The position numbers and the translations under genes were made by a program. Shown here in pieces: positions 49,864 through 58,660 of a stretch of 64,000 nt of DNA. The stretch's first letter is position 1. Every line of letters begins with the position of its first letter. Below the pieces are notes generated by a model. The model made no database searches, was not told the origin of the DNA, and worked only from the letters and a program-made list of their open reading frames with translations. Source of the stretch: JAIBJN01 sp963839745 (GTDB lineage Bacteria; Actinomycetota; Thermoleophilia; Gaiellales; Gaiellaceae); contig CAWIWC010000014.1 of NCBI GenBank assembly GCA_963839745.1, positions 124,001 through 188,000 of the forward strand, read 5' to 3'.

Positions 49864-50445
49864 CTAGCCGCCTGCGACCGGCCCGCCGGTGGCGTCAGGA
49901 GCGACGCGCGAGGGCGAGGTGCCGTTCGGGGCCGTGACTGCCCAGGTGCCGTAGCTGAAGGCGTTGCCCGCAGCCGCGGGAATCAGCCAGACGCCTGCGC
50001 CCCACTTGCTCGCCTGGTTGACCGCACCGGTCGTACCCGTGAAGAGCACGACGCTGCCGCGGTTCTGGCTGACCGACTCGTACACGCACAGGTGGCCGGG
50101 CGCCGCCAGCGGATTGACCGCCGAGCCCGGGCACTGCGCCGTGGAGGCCGACCCGGCCGGCAGGAAGTGCTCCTGCGGGGCCGAGGCGAGCGCGAAGCCG
50201 AACGAGATGCTGTCCCAGCCGTCATCGTTCGTGTTGGCGGCCTGCAGACCGGCCGCGTAGTTGCCCTGGATCGTCTTGATGGCGGACTTCTTGACGTAGC
50301 GCTGATCCGCCTTGGGCTTGATGTGGTTGTTCCACACGTTCGTCCAGTTCGTGATCGCGCTCGCCGGCGTCGCCACCATCACGACGCCGATCGCCAGGGC
50401 CGCAGCGATGAGCGCAACCAGCTTCCGACTCCGTACCAACCGCAT
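49864..50445 (-). CDS. Secreted hypothetical protein
   Basis: 193 residues; exported, function unknown. Signal peptide RKLVALIAAALAIGVVMVATPASA is followed by NWTNVWNNHIKPKADQRYVKKSAI, a start often seen in actinobacterial surface proteins, and a Gly/Ser/Ala-rich beta-like domain with two cysteines (AQCPGS, HLCVYE). The C-terminus (ATGGPVAGG) is flexible. ATG 50445 has a GGAGGACGGAA region upstream. Divergent from the M50 protease gene (106 bp). Confidence 0.72.
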   Translation of the reverse strand: MRLVRSRKLVALIAAALAIGVVMVATPASAITNWTNVWNNHIKPKADQRYVKKSAIKTIQGNYAAGLQAANTNDDGWDSISFGFALASAPQEHFLPAGSASTAQCPGSAVNPLAAPGHLCVYESVSQNRGSVVLFTGTTGAVNQASKWGAGVWLIPAAAGNAFSYGTWAVTAPNGTSPSRVAPDATGGPVAGG

Positions 50446-50551
50446 TTCCGTCCTCCCTCGATCGGTGTGTCTCGCACCCGACGGAGGAAGAGCGGACGAT
50501 CTTCCCTCGGCCCGGGGAAGCGTTTCGCCAGGGCACGGCTACGATGAGACG

Positions 50552-51424
50552 GTGAGCAGCCTCACACCTCAGCAAGAGCCGGAATCCCGCTACGAGCTCG
50601 ATCCGGTCGAGCCACACGACGACTACCCGTTCCGCGACTACGAGCCGATCCACCCGCGGAGCCGCTGGCGCGAGCTGGGCAAGAAGTTCTGGGTGCCGAT
50701 CGCAGGCCTCGGCTACCTGATCTTCAAGTTCAAGGCCGTCGCGCTCGCGATCTTCAAGCTCAAGATCTTCGCCACTTCGGCGACGATGCTCGTCTCGATC
50801 GCCGCGTACGCCTGGATCTGGGGGTGGCGCTTCGCGGTCGGCTTCGTGCTGCTCCTGCTCGTCCACGAGCTCGGCCATGTGGTGGAGCTGCGCCGCCAGG
50901 GCATCCCGGCCTCGGCGCCGCTCTTCATCCCGTTCCTCGGAGCAGTCGTGGGGATGAAGCAGATGCCGCACGACGTCTGGCGCGAGGCGCGCGTCGCTCT
51001 CGCCGGGCCGATCCTCGGCACCCTGGGCGCGGCCGCGGTTTGGGCCGCCGGCGAGGCGCTCGACTCCCAGCTGCTGGTGGCCCTCGCCTTCACCGGGTTC
51101 TTCCTCAACCTCTTCAACCTCGTCCCGGTCTCGCCGCTCGACGGGGGCCGAGCCATCGCTGCGCTCCATCCGGCGCTCTGGGTGGTCGGGCTGGCGATGC
51201 TGCTCGGCCTCGCAATTCTCTGGCCGAACCCGATCATCTTCATCATCCTGCTGCTCGGCGCGATGGACGTCTGGCAGCGCTGGCGCAACCGGCACCGGCC
51301 GCAAGCCGAGGGGTACTACTCGATCGCGCCCTGGCAGCGCGTGGTCGTCGGCGTCACGTACCTCGGCCTCGCCGGGCTGCTCGCGCTCGCCATGAGCGCG
51401 ACGCACATCGAGCGCACCTTCTAA
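50552..51424 (+). CDS. Site-2 protease family (M50) membrane metalloprotease
   Basis: 290-residue intramembrane zinc protease. HELGH at 105-109 (zinc ligands His105, His109; Glu106 catalytic) and the third-ligand motif NLVPVSPLDGGRA (Asp197) are in hydrophobic surroundings; about six membrane helices. The first 60 residues are a polar cytoplasmic head. Such proteases cut membrane-bound regulators. GTG 50552 is taken as the start; the longer frame upstream is unconvincing. 6 bp before the LOG-family gene, so co-transcribed. Confidence 0.9.
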   Translation: MSSLTPQQEPESRYELDPVEPHDDYPFRDYEPIHPRSRWRELGKKFWVPIAGLGYLIFKFKAVALAIFKLKIFATSATMLVSIAAYAWIWGWRFAVGFVLLLLVHELGHVVELRRQGIPASAPLFIPFLGAVVGMKQMPHDVWREARVALAGPILGTLGAAAVWAAGEALDSQLLVALAFTGFFLNLFNLVPVSPLDGGRAIAALHPALWVVGLAMLLGLAILWPNPIIFIILLLGAMDVWQRWRNRHRPQAEGYYSIAPWQRVVVGVTYLGLAGLLALAMSATHIERTF

Positions 51425-51430
51425 GCGGCC

Positions 51431-52132
51431 ATGGTCGACGACCGGCGGATCCTCGAGAGCTGGGAGCATGCCGAGCGCCAGCACGTCCAGCAGATCGCGG
51501 AGGAGTTCTACGAGGGCTTCAACACGGTTGCCGACCTGCCCGAGCCTGCGGTCACGATCTTCGGCTCCGCGCGCGTCGGCGAGGAGCACCCGGCCTACGC
51601 GGAGGCGCGCGACGTCGGCAAGCGGTTCGCCGAAGCGGGCTTCGTCGTCGTCACGGGGGGCGGGCCCGGCGTGATGGAGGCCGCCAACCGCGGCGCGAAG
51701 GAGGGCGGCGGGCTCTCAGTCGGGTTCAACATCGTCCTGCCGCACGAGCAGGGCTCCAACCCCTACCTCGACGTCTCGCTCACGTTCGCCCACTTCTACG
51801 TGCGCAAGACGATGTTCGTGAAGGCGGCCGAGGGCTTCGTCATCTTCCCCGGCGGCTTCGGCACGCTCGACGAGCTCTTCGAGGCGCTGACGCTGATCCA
51901 GACGGGAAAGATCCTCGACTTCCCGGTCGTCCTCTTCGACTCCGAGTATTGGCGCGGCCTGCTCGAGTGGACGCAGGAGACGCTGCTCGCCGGGGGGATG
52001 ATCTCGCCCGAGGACTGGGAGCAGCTTCACGTCACCGACGATCCCGAGGACGCCGTCCGCTACGTCGTGGACGCGTACCGCCGCCGCAGCACCGAGACGC
52101 CCGCCGAGCCGGCGAAGGCCGACGCTCAGTAA
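51431..52132 (+). CDS. LOG-family (TIGR00730) Rossmann-fold protein
   Basis: 233 residues. GSARVGEEHPAYAEARDVGKRFAEAG, VVTGGGPGVMEAANRGAKEGGG and FPGGFGTLDELFEALTLIQTGKI contain the PGGxGTxxE motif and Gly-rich loop of the lysine-decarboxylase-like/LOG family (nucleoside-5'-monophosphate phosphoribohydrolases, cytokinin-activating type). Active-site Arg and Glu are in place (MEAANRGA; GTLDE). ATG 51431. Function in bacteria is probably nucleotide hydrolysis. Confidence 0.9.
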   Translation: MVDDRRILESWEHAERQHVQQIAEEFYEGFNTVADLPEPAVTIFGSARVGEEHPAYAEARDVGKRFAEAGFVVVTGGGPGVMEAANRGAKEGGGLSVGFNIVLPHEQGSNPYLDVSLTFAHFYVRKTMFVKAAEGFVIFPGGFGTLDELFEALTLIQTGKILDFPVVLFDSEYWRGLLEWTQETLLAGGMISPEDWEQLHVTDDPEDAVRYVVDAYRRRSTETPAEPAKADAQ

Positions 52133-52139
52133 CGGCGAA

Positions 52140-52157
52140 GGGCCGCCGAAGCGGCCC
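52140..52157. terminator. Hairpin between convergent LOG and SRPBCC genes
   Basis: GGGCCGC-CGAA-GCGGCCC, 7-bp arms, 8 bp after the LOG stop and 27 bp after the convergent stop. Confidence 0.6.
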
Positions 52158-52183
52158 CTCGCATAGCGTTCAGGCGTGACGGG

Positions 52184-52651
52184 CTAGCGGACCCGCTGGC
52201 CCTGCTCGACCTCGCCGCGCCAGGCGCCGGTCTCGACGCCGCGGCTCTCGACGAGCTCCTTGAAGCGCTCGAGATCGCCCTTGACGCGCCGGCTGTCGAT
52301 GCCGAGCGCGCTGCCGAGCTGCTCCACGATCCCGTTCGTCTCGTGGTCCATGTTCACGGTGACCCGCGTCTCGCTCTCGCCGAGCGCCTCGAACGTGACG
52401 ACACCGCTCGTGCCGTGACCCTCGACCGCGCGCCAGGCGACCATCTGGTCGGGCCGCTGCTCGGTGATCTCGGCCTCCCACGCATGCTCCTTGCCGCCGA
52501 TCTCGGCGATCCAGTGGAGATGGGTGTCGTCGAGCTGGGTGACTGACTTCACGCCCTCCATGAACTTCGGGAACTCCTCGAACTGCGTCCACTGGTTGTA
52601 CGCGGTGCGCTCAGGCACCTGGACGTCGATCGATTCCTGGATGCTGGCCAT
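52184..52651 (-). CDS. SRPBCC-family (cyclase/dehydrase-type) protein
   Basis: 155 residues. MASIQESIDVQVPERTAYNQWTQFEEFPKFMEGVKSV, WIAEIGGKEHAWEAEITEQRPDQMVAWRA and GVVTFEALGESETRVTVNMDHE follow the cyclase/dehydrase pattern in separate runs. Proteins of this layout often accompany stress or envelope genes; no catalytic residues are evident. ATG 52651 is preceded by GGAGGGGTCC. Convergent with the LOG gene. Confidence 0.85.
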   Translation of the reverse strand: MASIQESIDVQVPERTAYNQWTQFEEFPKFMEGVKSVTQLDDTHLHWIAEIGGKEHAWEAEITEQRPDQMVAWRAVEGHGTSGVVTFEALGESETRVTVNMDHETNGIVEQLGSALGIDSRRVKGDLERFKELVESRGVETGAWRGEVEQGQRVR

Positions 52652-52764
52652 TCTTCGGACCCCTCCTAGCGGTTTGGGATACGCCTCTCGCCTACCCGCA
52701 CGTGCGGGCGCAAAACAGGGGGAGGGCTCCGGCGGGATGTGGCTCGCCGCAGGGGTGCGATGAT

Positions 52765-52870
52765 CGTTCCGAGGCAAGGACGCAGGGAGCGCTCGTAGCG
52801 AAAGAGCTACGGGCGCGACTGAGGACGCGGCATCGGGGCGAGCAGCGCAGCCCTGCGGCATCGCCCGCAT
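52765..52870. repeat. Structured intergenic element (two strong stem-loops), possible interspersed repeat
   Basis: In the 235-bp gap between SRPBCC and bioY. Stem 1: 52789-52799 with 52806-52816 (11 bp, one G-T, loop GAAAGA). Stem 2: GGGCGA (52836-52841) with TCGCCC (52861-52866), enclosing an inner CGCA/TGCG hairpin. GCGGCATCG occurs twice, 28 bp apart. No ORF or T-run. A non-coding RNA, a terminator of bioY, or an interspersed repeat are the options. The rest of the gap contains no gene. Confidence 0.5.
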
Positions 52871-52886
52871 TTCGTCGGAGGCCTCC

Positions 52887-53471
52887 TCAACCGCGGAGGT
52901 GCCGGACGAGCTTCCAGGCGGCCGGGAGGAGCATTCCTGCGAGGTAGAGCTTGAGCAGGTCGCCGACGACGAACGGGTAGAGACCGGCCTCGAGCGTCCC
53001 CTTGAGGTCGAGGTCCGCCGTGTGCGCGAGCCAGGGAAGGCCGAAGGCGTAGATGACCACGCTCCCCGTCAGCATGGCCGCAACGGCCGAGTTGAAGCGG
53101 CGGTCCCACTGCCGCTGGGCGAGCCAGCCGGTGAGCAACGCGGCGACGATGAAGCCGACGAGGTAGCCGCCCGTCGCGCCTTTCACGATCGTCCAGCCGC
53201 TGTCACCGCCGGAGTAGACGGGCGCCCCGAGCAGCCCGACGAAGAAGTAGAGCAGGAGGCTGGACGCGCCGAGGAGCGGGCCGTAGGCCGCGCCGACGAG
53301 CAGCACCGCGAAGGTCTGGCCCGAGATCGGCACCGGCGTGAACCCGAGCATGATCTCGATCTGCGCGGCGAGAGCGACGAGCCCCGCCCCTGCGACCACC
53401 AGGATCACGTCGGTCACGAGGCCCGAGCGGGGGAAGACCGCGAGCCTGAGAGTCGCCGCCTGCGGGTTCAT
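52887..53471 (-). CDS. bioY: Biotin transporter substrate-binding component BioY
   Basis: 194-residue membrane S component of an energy-coupling-factor importer for biotin. Six helices with the BioY signatures QIEIMLGFTPVPISGQTFAVLLVGAAYGPLLGASSLLLYFFVGLLGAPVYSGG in consecutive blocks and GATGGYLVGFIVAALLTGWLAQR. BioNM-type ATPase and T components are not in the window. Biotin uptake would supply the acyl-CoA carboxylase encoded here. ATG 53471. Confidence 0.93.
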   Translation of the reverse strand: MNPQAATLRLAVFPRSGLVTDVILVVAGAGLVALAAQIEIMLGFTPVPISGQTFAVLLVGAAYGPLLGASSLLLYFFVGLLGAPVYSGGDSGWTIVKGATGGYLVGFIVAALLTGWLAQRQWDRRFNSAVAAMLTGSVVIYAFGLPWLAHTADLDLKGTLEAGLYPFVVGDLLKLYLAGMLLPAAWKLVRHLRG

Positions 53472-53491
53472 CGCGGCGGGACTCTAACGGA

Positions 53492-55279
53492 CTACCCGCT
53501 CGAGGGCAGGTAGAAGTACGGCCCCGGCGGCTTCTTGCCCGGGCCGTAGATCGCGGTCGGGTTCTGCGGGACATAGCGGGTGAAGAAGTCGTCCTCCCGC
53601 AGGACCTTCCCGTCCTGGTAGACCGTGCGATGCACGTTGACGTCGAAGCCCGGGCCGCCGCCCGCGGCTGTGCGCACCGAGTTCGGCGGCGCCGACGGGT
53701 CGATCGCGTACTGGAGCTGCGGCTGCGTGTAGTTCGTCGGCGTGCTCGTCGAGGCGACGACCTTGCGGCGCTGCTTCGTCCCGTAGAAGCTGACCGTGAA
53801 GGTCGTGTTCGTGTAGCTGACCTTGACGAGGATGGCGTTCTTCAGGTCGTTGCGGAACACGAGGTCGGGCCCGCCCCAGGAGACGGTCGCGTCGCGGCCG
53901 ACCGGGTAGTGGCTGATGTAGAACGAGTGGTTGTAGCGGGTCTTGATCGGAAGGCCCGCCTCGAAGGCCGCGTTGAAGACCGTCGTCGCCGTCTGACACA
54001 CGCCGCCGCCGATCGAGGGGATGAGGACGCCGCCGAAGATCATCTGGCCCTCGCGGAAGCCCCGGTCGGCGGTCCGCGGCCCGACCTCCTTGTTGTAGGA
54101 GAACGTCTGGCCGGACTTGATGATCGTGCCGTTCAGGTAGTCGCCGAGCAGGTGCACGTTCCAGATGCGGTTCGCCGACGACTCGCCCATGTCGGTCGTG
54201 AAGGTCGAGATCTTCTCGCGGATCCCCATCGCCTTGGCGGCCTTCGTCGTGAACGCCGCCGGGAGGACGGTGAGCGCGACCGCGGCGGTTCTCACGCCGG
54301 GCTGGAGCGCCGCGGCCAACACGGCTTCCTGCGCCTTCACCGGCGCCAGCGTGGTGCCCGGGCGCGAGCGGACGACCCGGACGCGGTCGCCGACGACCTT
54401 GAACGTCGCATCGACCGGCGCCCGCAGCCTCGCCTTGACCATCGGGAGCAGCGCGCGCTCGAGGCCTTCGACGTCGAGCGAGACCTCATAGGCGCCGGCC
54501 GCTCGCTCGAAACGGGTGAGGCCGGCGAGCCGGCTCGGCTCCAGCGCGCCCACGTCCCTGCCCTTGAAGCGAATGGAAACCGGCGCGGCGACGATCGCTC
54601 GCGCTTGCTGGGCCGCCGCCTCCGCCTCCTCGGTCGTGATCCCCGGCTGCACCGGCTCCACAGCCGCGACGATCTCGCCCGTCCCGGCCAGCGCGGCAGC
54701 GCGCAGCGAGTCGAGCAGCGGCTCGACGGCCACTGTCGTGCCGGGCGTGCCCGGCTGGACGACGACCTCGGTGCCCTGCATCTCCAGCGCGGCGGCGACC
54801 GGCCGCGACGTGAGCTCGCGGAGCGCCGTCTCGATCCTCTCGATCTCGGCCGGCCGGAGCTCGAGGACCGGCTCCACCTCGTGCTCGGCCGCGAACGGCG
54901 CCGCGAGAGCGCCGAGGCGGGACGCCAGCGAGTCGCGCCCCGTCTGGAACGCGCGCTCCTCGGTGGCCCGTGCGTCGAGGGCCCAGAGCCGGTCGGGGCG
55001 CACGGTGACGCTCTGCTCGCCGACCTGGATGCGGACAGGCTCGCCCAGGCGCGCCGCGAGCTGCGTCCGGAGCACCGCCTGGGCGTCCGCCCGCGAGAGG
55101 CCGCCCACGTCGACGCCGGCGACCGAGACGCCTGGAAGCACGGACTCGCGCAGCGTGAGAGCGCGCGCGAAGACGGCCGCGCCGACGATGAGAACGAGGA
55201 GCCCGAGGACCGCGGCGACGGTGCCGGCCCGGCTCAGACCCCGGATCGGCCGCGTGAGCCGCGCCGCCATCTCGGTCAT
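53492..55279 (-). CDS. VanW-family cell-wall protein with peptidoglycan-binding (YoaR-type) domains
   Basis: 595 residues. One N-terminal membrane helix (GTVAAVLGLLVLIVGAAVFA), two YoaR-type peptidoglycan-binding-like domains (GVSVAGVDVGGLSRADAQAVL; AQQARAIVAAPVSIRFKGRD), then the VanW domain with NRIWNVHLLGDYLNGTIIKSGQTFSYNKEVGPRTADRGFREG and GGGVCQTATTVFNAAFEAGLPI, given here in two runs, and a C-terminal G5-like region. A conserved GGGVCQ cysteine is intact. Likely an envelope protein; VanW biochemical activity is unknown. 20 bp upstream of bioY on the same strand. Confidence 0.9.
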   Translation of the reverse strand: MTEMAARLTRPIRGLSRAGTVAAVLGLLVLIVGAAVFARALTLRESVLPGVSVAGVDVGGLSRADAQAVLRTQLAARLGEPVRIQVGEQSVTVRPDRLWALDARATEERAFQTGRDSLASRLGALAAPFAAEHEVEPVLELRPAEIERIETALRELTSRPVAAALEMQGTEVVVQPGTPGTTVAVEPLLDSLRAAALAGTGEIVAAVEPVQPGITTEEAEAAAQQARAIVAAPVSIRFKGRDVGALEPSRLAGLTRFERAAGAYEVSLDVEGLERALLPMVKARLRAPVDATFKVVGDRVRVVRSRPGTTLAPVKAQEAVLAAALQPGVRTAAVALTVLPAAFTTKAAKAMGIREKISTFTTDMGESSANRIWNVHLLGDYLNGTIIKSGQTFSYNKEVGPRTADRGFREGQMIFGGVLIPSIGGGVCQTATTVFNAAFEAGLPIKTRYNHSFYISHYPVGRDATVSWGGPDLVFRNDLKNAILVKVSYTNTTFTVSFYGTKQRRKVVASTSTPTNYTQPQLQYAIDPSAPPNSVRTAAGGGPGFDVNVHRTVYQDGKVLREDDFFTRYVPQNPTAIYGPGKKPPGPYFYLPSSG

Positions 55280-55327
55280 GAACCCGTGAGGTTAGCGCGA
55301 AACCCGGCCTCTATCATCAAGCGGAGC

Positions 55328-56641
55328 GTGTCCACGAACCCCCTCAGGGAGCTTCCCTCGGTCGACGAGCTGCTCGGAGACGAGGAGCTCGCCGCGCTCG
55401 CCGAGAGCCACGGCCGCCCGCAGGTGCTCGCAGCCGCACGGGCCGCCCTGGAGCGCGCCCGCGAGGATGTGCGCGCCGGCTTTCCCGCCGGCGACCTCGT
55501 GGCGAGAACGCGGACGGAGCTTCAGGCACGCCTGCTGCCCAGGCTCAAGCGCGTGCTCAACGCCACCGGCGTCGTCGTCCACACCAACCTCGGGAGAGCC
55601 CCGCTGGCGCAGTCCGCGCTCGCCCGCGTCCACGAGGTGGGCGCCGGCTACTCCAACCTCGAGTACGACATCGGGGCGGGGGCACGCGGGTCGAGGCAGG
55701 ATCACGTCGCGGCGGTGCTCCGTGAGCTGACGGGCGCGGAGGCGGCTCTCGTCGTCAACAACAACGCGGCCGCCGTCCTGCTCGCGCTCGCCGCCCTCGG
55801 CGAGGGGCGCGAGGTGATCGTCTCGCGCGGCGAGCTGATCGAGATCGGCGACGGCTTCCGCATCCCGGACGTCCTCGCGCGCTCCGGCGCGACGCTCGTC
55901 GAGGTCGGGACGACGAACCGCACACGCCTCGCCGACTACGAGCGGGCCATCGGGGAGCGCACGGCAGCGCTGCTCCGCGTCCATCAGTCGAACTTCCGCA
56001 TCGTCGGCTTCACCGAGCACCCGAGCGTCCGCGACCTCGCACGGCTCGCGGACCGGCACGGGCTCCCGCTCGTGGACGACCTCGGCTCCGGGGCGCTCGT
56101 GGAGACGCTCGACGAGCCGACCGCCCGCGCGAGCATCGAGGCGGGCGCGCACGTGGTCACGTTCTCGGGCGACAAGCTCCTGGGTGGGCCGCAGGCGGGC
56201 CTCGCAGTCGGCCGCGCCGATCTGATCGAGCGCATGCGCAGGCATCCGCTCCAGCGGGCGCTGCGCGCGGACAAGCTGACGCTCGCCGCGCTCGAGGGCA
56301 CGCTCGCCGTGTACCGCGCCGGCTCGCGCGACCTTCCCGTGCTGCGCATGCTCGACGACCCGCCGGAAACGGTGCGGGCCCGCGCCGAGCGGCTCGCCGG
56401 CCTGACCGGCGGCACCGTCGAGCAGACGGTCGCCCGCTCGGGCGGCGGCGCACTCCCGCTGGCGGAGATCGAGAGCTACGCCTGCGCGCTCGAGCTCGAC
56501 CTGGCGGAGCCGCTGCGGCTCGGCGAGCCGGCGATCGTCGGGATCGTCCGCGACGACCGGCTCCTGCTCGACTGCCGGACGCTGGCCGACGCAGAGGTCG
56601 ACGAGGTCGCGGAGGCCGTGGCCACGTGCCGCTCACGGTAG
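55328..56641 (+). CDS. selA: L-seryl-tRNA(Sec) selenium transferase SelA
   Basis: 437-residue PLP enzyme converting Ser-tRNA(Sec) to Sec-tRNA(Sec). LPSVDELLGDEEL, INATGVVVHTNLGRAPL (reads LNATG), EYDIGAGARGSR, VNNNAAAVLLAL and the PLP lysine Lys283 in FSGDKLLGGPQAG are all present. GTG 55328. Overlaps selB by 16 bp and is followed by selB and tRNA-Sec, forming a complete insertion locus apart from selD. Confidence 0.96.
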   Translation: MSTNPLRELPSVDELLGDEELAALAESHGRPQVLAAARAALERAREDVRAGFPAGDLVARTRTELQARLLPRLKRVLNATGVVVHTNLGRAPLAQSALARVHEVGAGYSNLEYDIGAGARGSRQDHVAAVLRELTGAEAALVVNNNAAAVLLALAALGEGREVIVSRGELIEIGDGFRIPDVLARSGATLVEVGTTNRTRLADYERAIGERTAALLRVHQSNFRIVGFTEHPSVRDLARLADRHGLPLVDDLGSGALVETLDEPTARASIEAGAHVVTFSGDKLLGGPQAGLAVGRADLIERMRRHPLQRALRADKLTLAALEGTLAVYRAGSRDLPVLRMLDDPPETVRARAERLAGLTGGTVEQTVARSGGGALPLAEIESYACALELDLAEPLRLGEPAIVGIVRDDRLLLDCRTLADAEVDEVAEAVATCRSR

Positions 56642-58372
56642 GCACCGCCGGCCACATCGACCACGGCAAGACCTGGCTCGTCCGAGCCTTGACGGGCAAG
56701 GACACCGATCGCCTGCCGGAGGAGCAGGAGCGCGGCATCTCGATCGACCTCGGCTACGCGCCGCTCGACCTGGGCAACGGCCGCTCGCTCTCCCTCGTCG
56801 ACGTCCCCGGCCACGAGCGCTTCGTTCGCAACATGGTCGCCGGCGCCACCGGGATCGACCTCTTCCTGCTCGTCGTCGACGCGGGCGAAGGAGCGAGGGC
56901 CCAGACGCTCGAGCACCTCGCGATCATCAGGCTGCTGGGGATCGAGCACGGCGTCGTCGCGCTCACGAAGGTGGACGCGGTGGACGAGGAGACGCGCGAG
57001 CTGGCGCTCGAGGAGGCGCGCGAGCTCGTCCCGGAGGCGACGGTCGTGGAGACGAGCGCGCGCACGGGCGAGGGCCTCGATGAACTGCGCGCGGCGCTCT
57101 CGGAAGCCGCCGACCGCGTCGAGCAGCGGCCTTCCGACCGGCCCACGCGGCTGTACGTCGACCGCGTGTTCACGCTCAAGGGGATCGGCACCGTCGTCAC
57201 CGGCACCCTCTGGTCGGGGTCGATCGGCGAGGGCGACGAGCTCCGCGCCGAGCCGGCCGGCCTCGACGTGCGCGTGCGCAGCGTCCAGGTGCACGACCGC
57301 CCGGTCGAGCGGGCGGAGGCCGGCCAGCGCGTCGCCCTCGCGCTGCCGGGTGTGGAGCGGCGCGAGCTGCGGCGCGGCGACGCGCTCATCGCCGACGGCT
57401 CGTATCCGGTCGGCTACCGGCTCGACGTCGCCCTCGAGCCGCTCGTCGAGATCTCCGACGGCACGCGCCTCCACGTCCACCACGGCACGGCCGAGCACTT
57501 CGCCCGCGTCGTCCGCATCGGCGACCGCCATGCCCAGCTGCGGCTCAGCTCGCCGGTGGTGGCGGCGCGTGGCGACCGGGTCGTGCTCCGCGAGCGGACG
57601 ACCCTGGGCGGGGGCACCGTTCTCGACCCGGCTCCACCCAGGCAAACGTCCGAGGAGCGGCTGGCACTGCTCGAGCGGGGCGACCCCGTCTCGATCGTCA
57701 TGGCCGCGCTCTCGGCCGCGAACGAGCCCGTCCGCCGCGAGGAGCTCGAGCGCCGCGCCCTGCTCTCCGGCGAGGATCTCGACGCCGGGCTCGCCGCGGC
57801 CGTTCGTGCCGGGGACTGGTACCTGACGCCCGAGCGCCTCGAGGAGCTGCGTTACGACGTCGTGCGCGCGCTCGACGAGCGCGCGGCGGTTTCCCCGCTG
57901 GATCCCGGTGTGCCCGTCGCCGAGCTGCTCCCGCAGCGCCCGTGGGCGGCGGCGCTCCTCCCGCTCCTCCCCATCGAGCGCCGGGGCGCCAAGGCGTACG
58001 CGCCCGGCGCGACCGCTGGCCTCGGCGACCGGGCCGAAGCGGCGGAGCAGCTGGAGGACGAGCTCGACAAGGCCGGCTTCACGCCCGTGAAGGTCGAGGA
58101 TCCCGAGCTCGCCCGCTACCTGGAGGAGGCCGGCCGCCTTGTCCGGCTCGGCGACGGCCTCGCGGTCGGGCGCCGCGGCGCACGAGGAGGCCCGCCGCCT
58201 GCTCGTCGAGGAGTGCACCGCAGCGGGCTCGATCACGCTCGCGCGCTTCCGCGACCTCCTCGGCACCGGCCGCAAGCCTGCCCAGCTTCTCCTCGAGCGC
58301 TTCGACGCCGACGGGATCACCCGCCGCGTCGGCGACGAGCGCGTCCTCCGGCGCAAGGCGCAAACCGGCTAG
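56626..58372 (+). pseudogene. selB: Selenocysteine-specific elongation factor SelB, single-base frameshift near 3' end
   Basis: EF-Tu-like GTPase delivering Sec-tRNA(Sec). The G motifs are clear: GHIDHGKT, ERGISIDLGYA, DVPGHERF, TKVD; the EF-Tu domains 2/3 and winged-helix domains follow. The first frame runs through RLVRLGDGLAVG (58170); the last winged helix (AAHEEARRLLVEECTAAGSI, FRDLLGTGRKPAQLLLERFDADGITRRVGD) continues in the next frame to the stop at 58370-58372. Reading GGG-CGC-GCG without one C at 58173-58174 rejoins them, about 581 residues. The last domain binds the SECIS hairpin, so a real frameshift would abolish Sec insertion. Without the correction the first frame runs across tRNA-Sec to 58437. 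Confidence 0.9.
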
Positions 58373-58381
58373 GTTCTCCTC

Positions 58382-58474
58382 GGAGCGGCCCGGGCCCGGT
58401 GGCCCAGCCGGTCTTCAAAACCGGTGAGGCGGCGTAACCCGTCGCTGGGTAGGTTCGACTCCTGCGCCGCTCCG
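58382..58474 (+). tRNA. selC: tRNA-Sec (anticodon TCA)
   Basis: Folds as a bacterial tRNA-Sec: 8-bp acceptor stem GGAGCGGC/GCCGCTCC (58382-58389 with 58466-58473), D-stem GGGCC/GGCCC with a 4-nt loop, anticodon stem CCGGT/ACCGG with loop CTTCAAA and anticodon TCA, a long variable arm, T-arm GTAGG/CCTGC around TTCGACT, discriminator G58474. CCA is not encoded. It begins 9 bp after the selB stop; its 3' end is duplicated at 62516-62553. Confidence 0.95.
58437..58474 (+). repeat. Left copy of tRNA-Sec 3' direct repeat (putative attL)
   Basis: 38 bp from the variable arm through the discriminator base; identical to 62516-62553 except one base (58450 T versus G). It is inside the functional tRNA gene, as usual for tRNA-targeted integration. 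Confidence 0.75.
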
Positions 58475-58483
58475 CCTCACGAG

Positions 58484-58508
58484 AAAGCCCCGCAAAACAC
58501 GGGGCTTT
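58484..58508 (+). terminator. Terminator after tRNA-Sec
   Basis: AAAGCCCCG and CGGGGCTTT, perfect 9-bp arms around CAAAACA, followed by CCTCGTCT. Starts 9 bp after the tRNA. The rest of the gap to 58660 has no gene. Confidence 0.8.
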
Positions 58509-58660
58509 CCTCGTCTAGCAGGAGAAGGACGGGTTTACTCGACCGGCAACGGCTCCTCGACTTTGTACCGGTTTCTGAGGCGGGGAGGCGACCTCCGCAT
58601 GCACTCCTGGCATGCCGACCACTGCTGAGATAGGTTGCACGCCCTCCGAGCGTAGGCGAC

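Noticed and set aside
53630..55327. Long plus-strand extension of the selA frame across the VanW gene
   Set aside because: SelA similarity starts at GTG 55328; the extension is antisense to an intact VanW protein.
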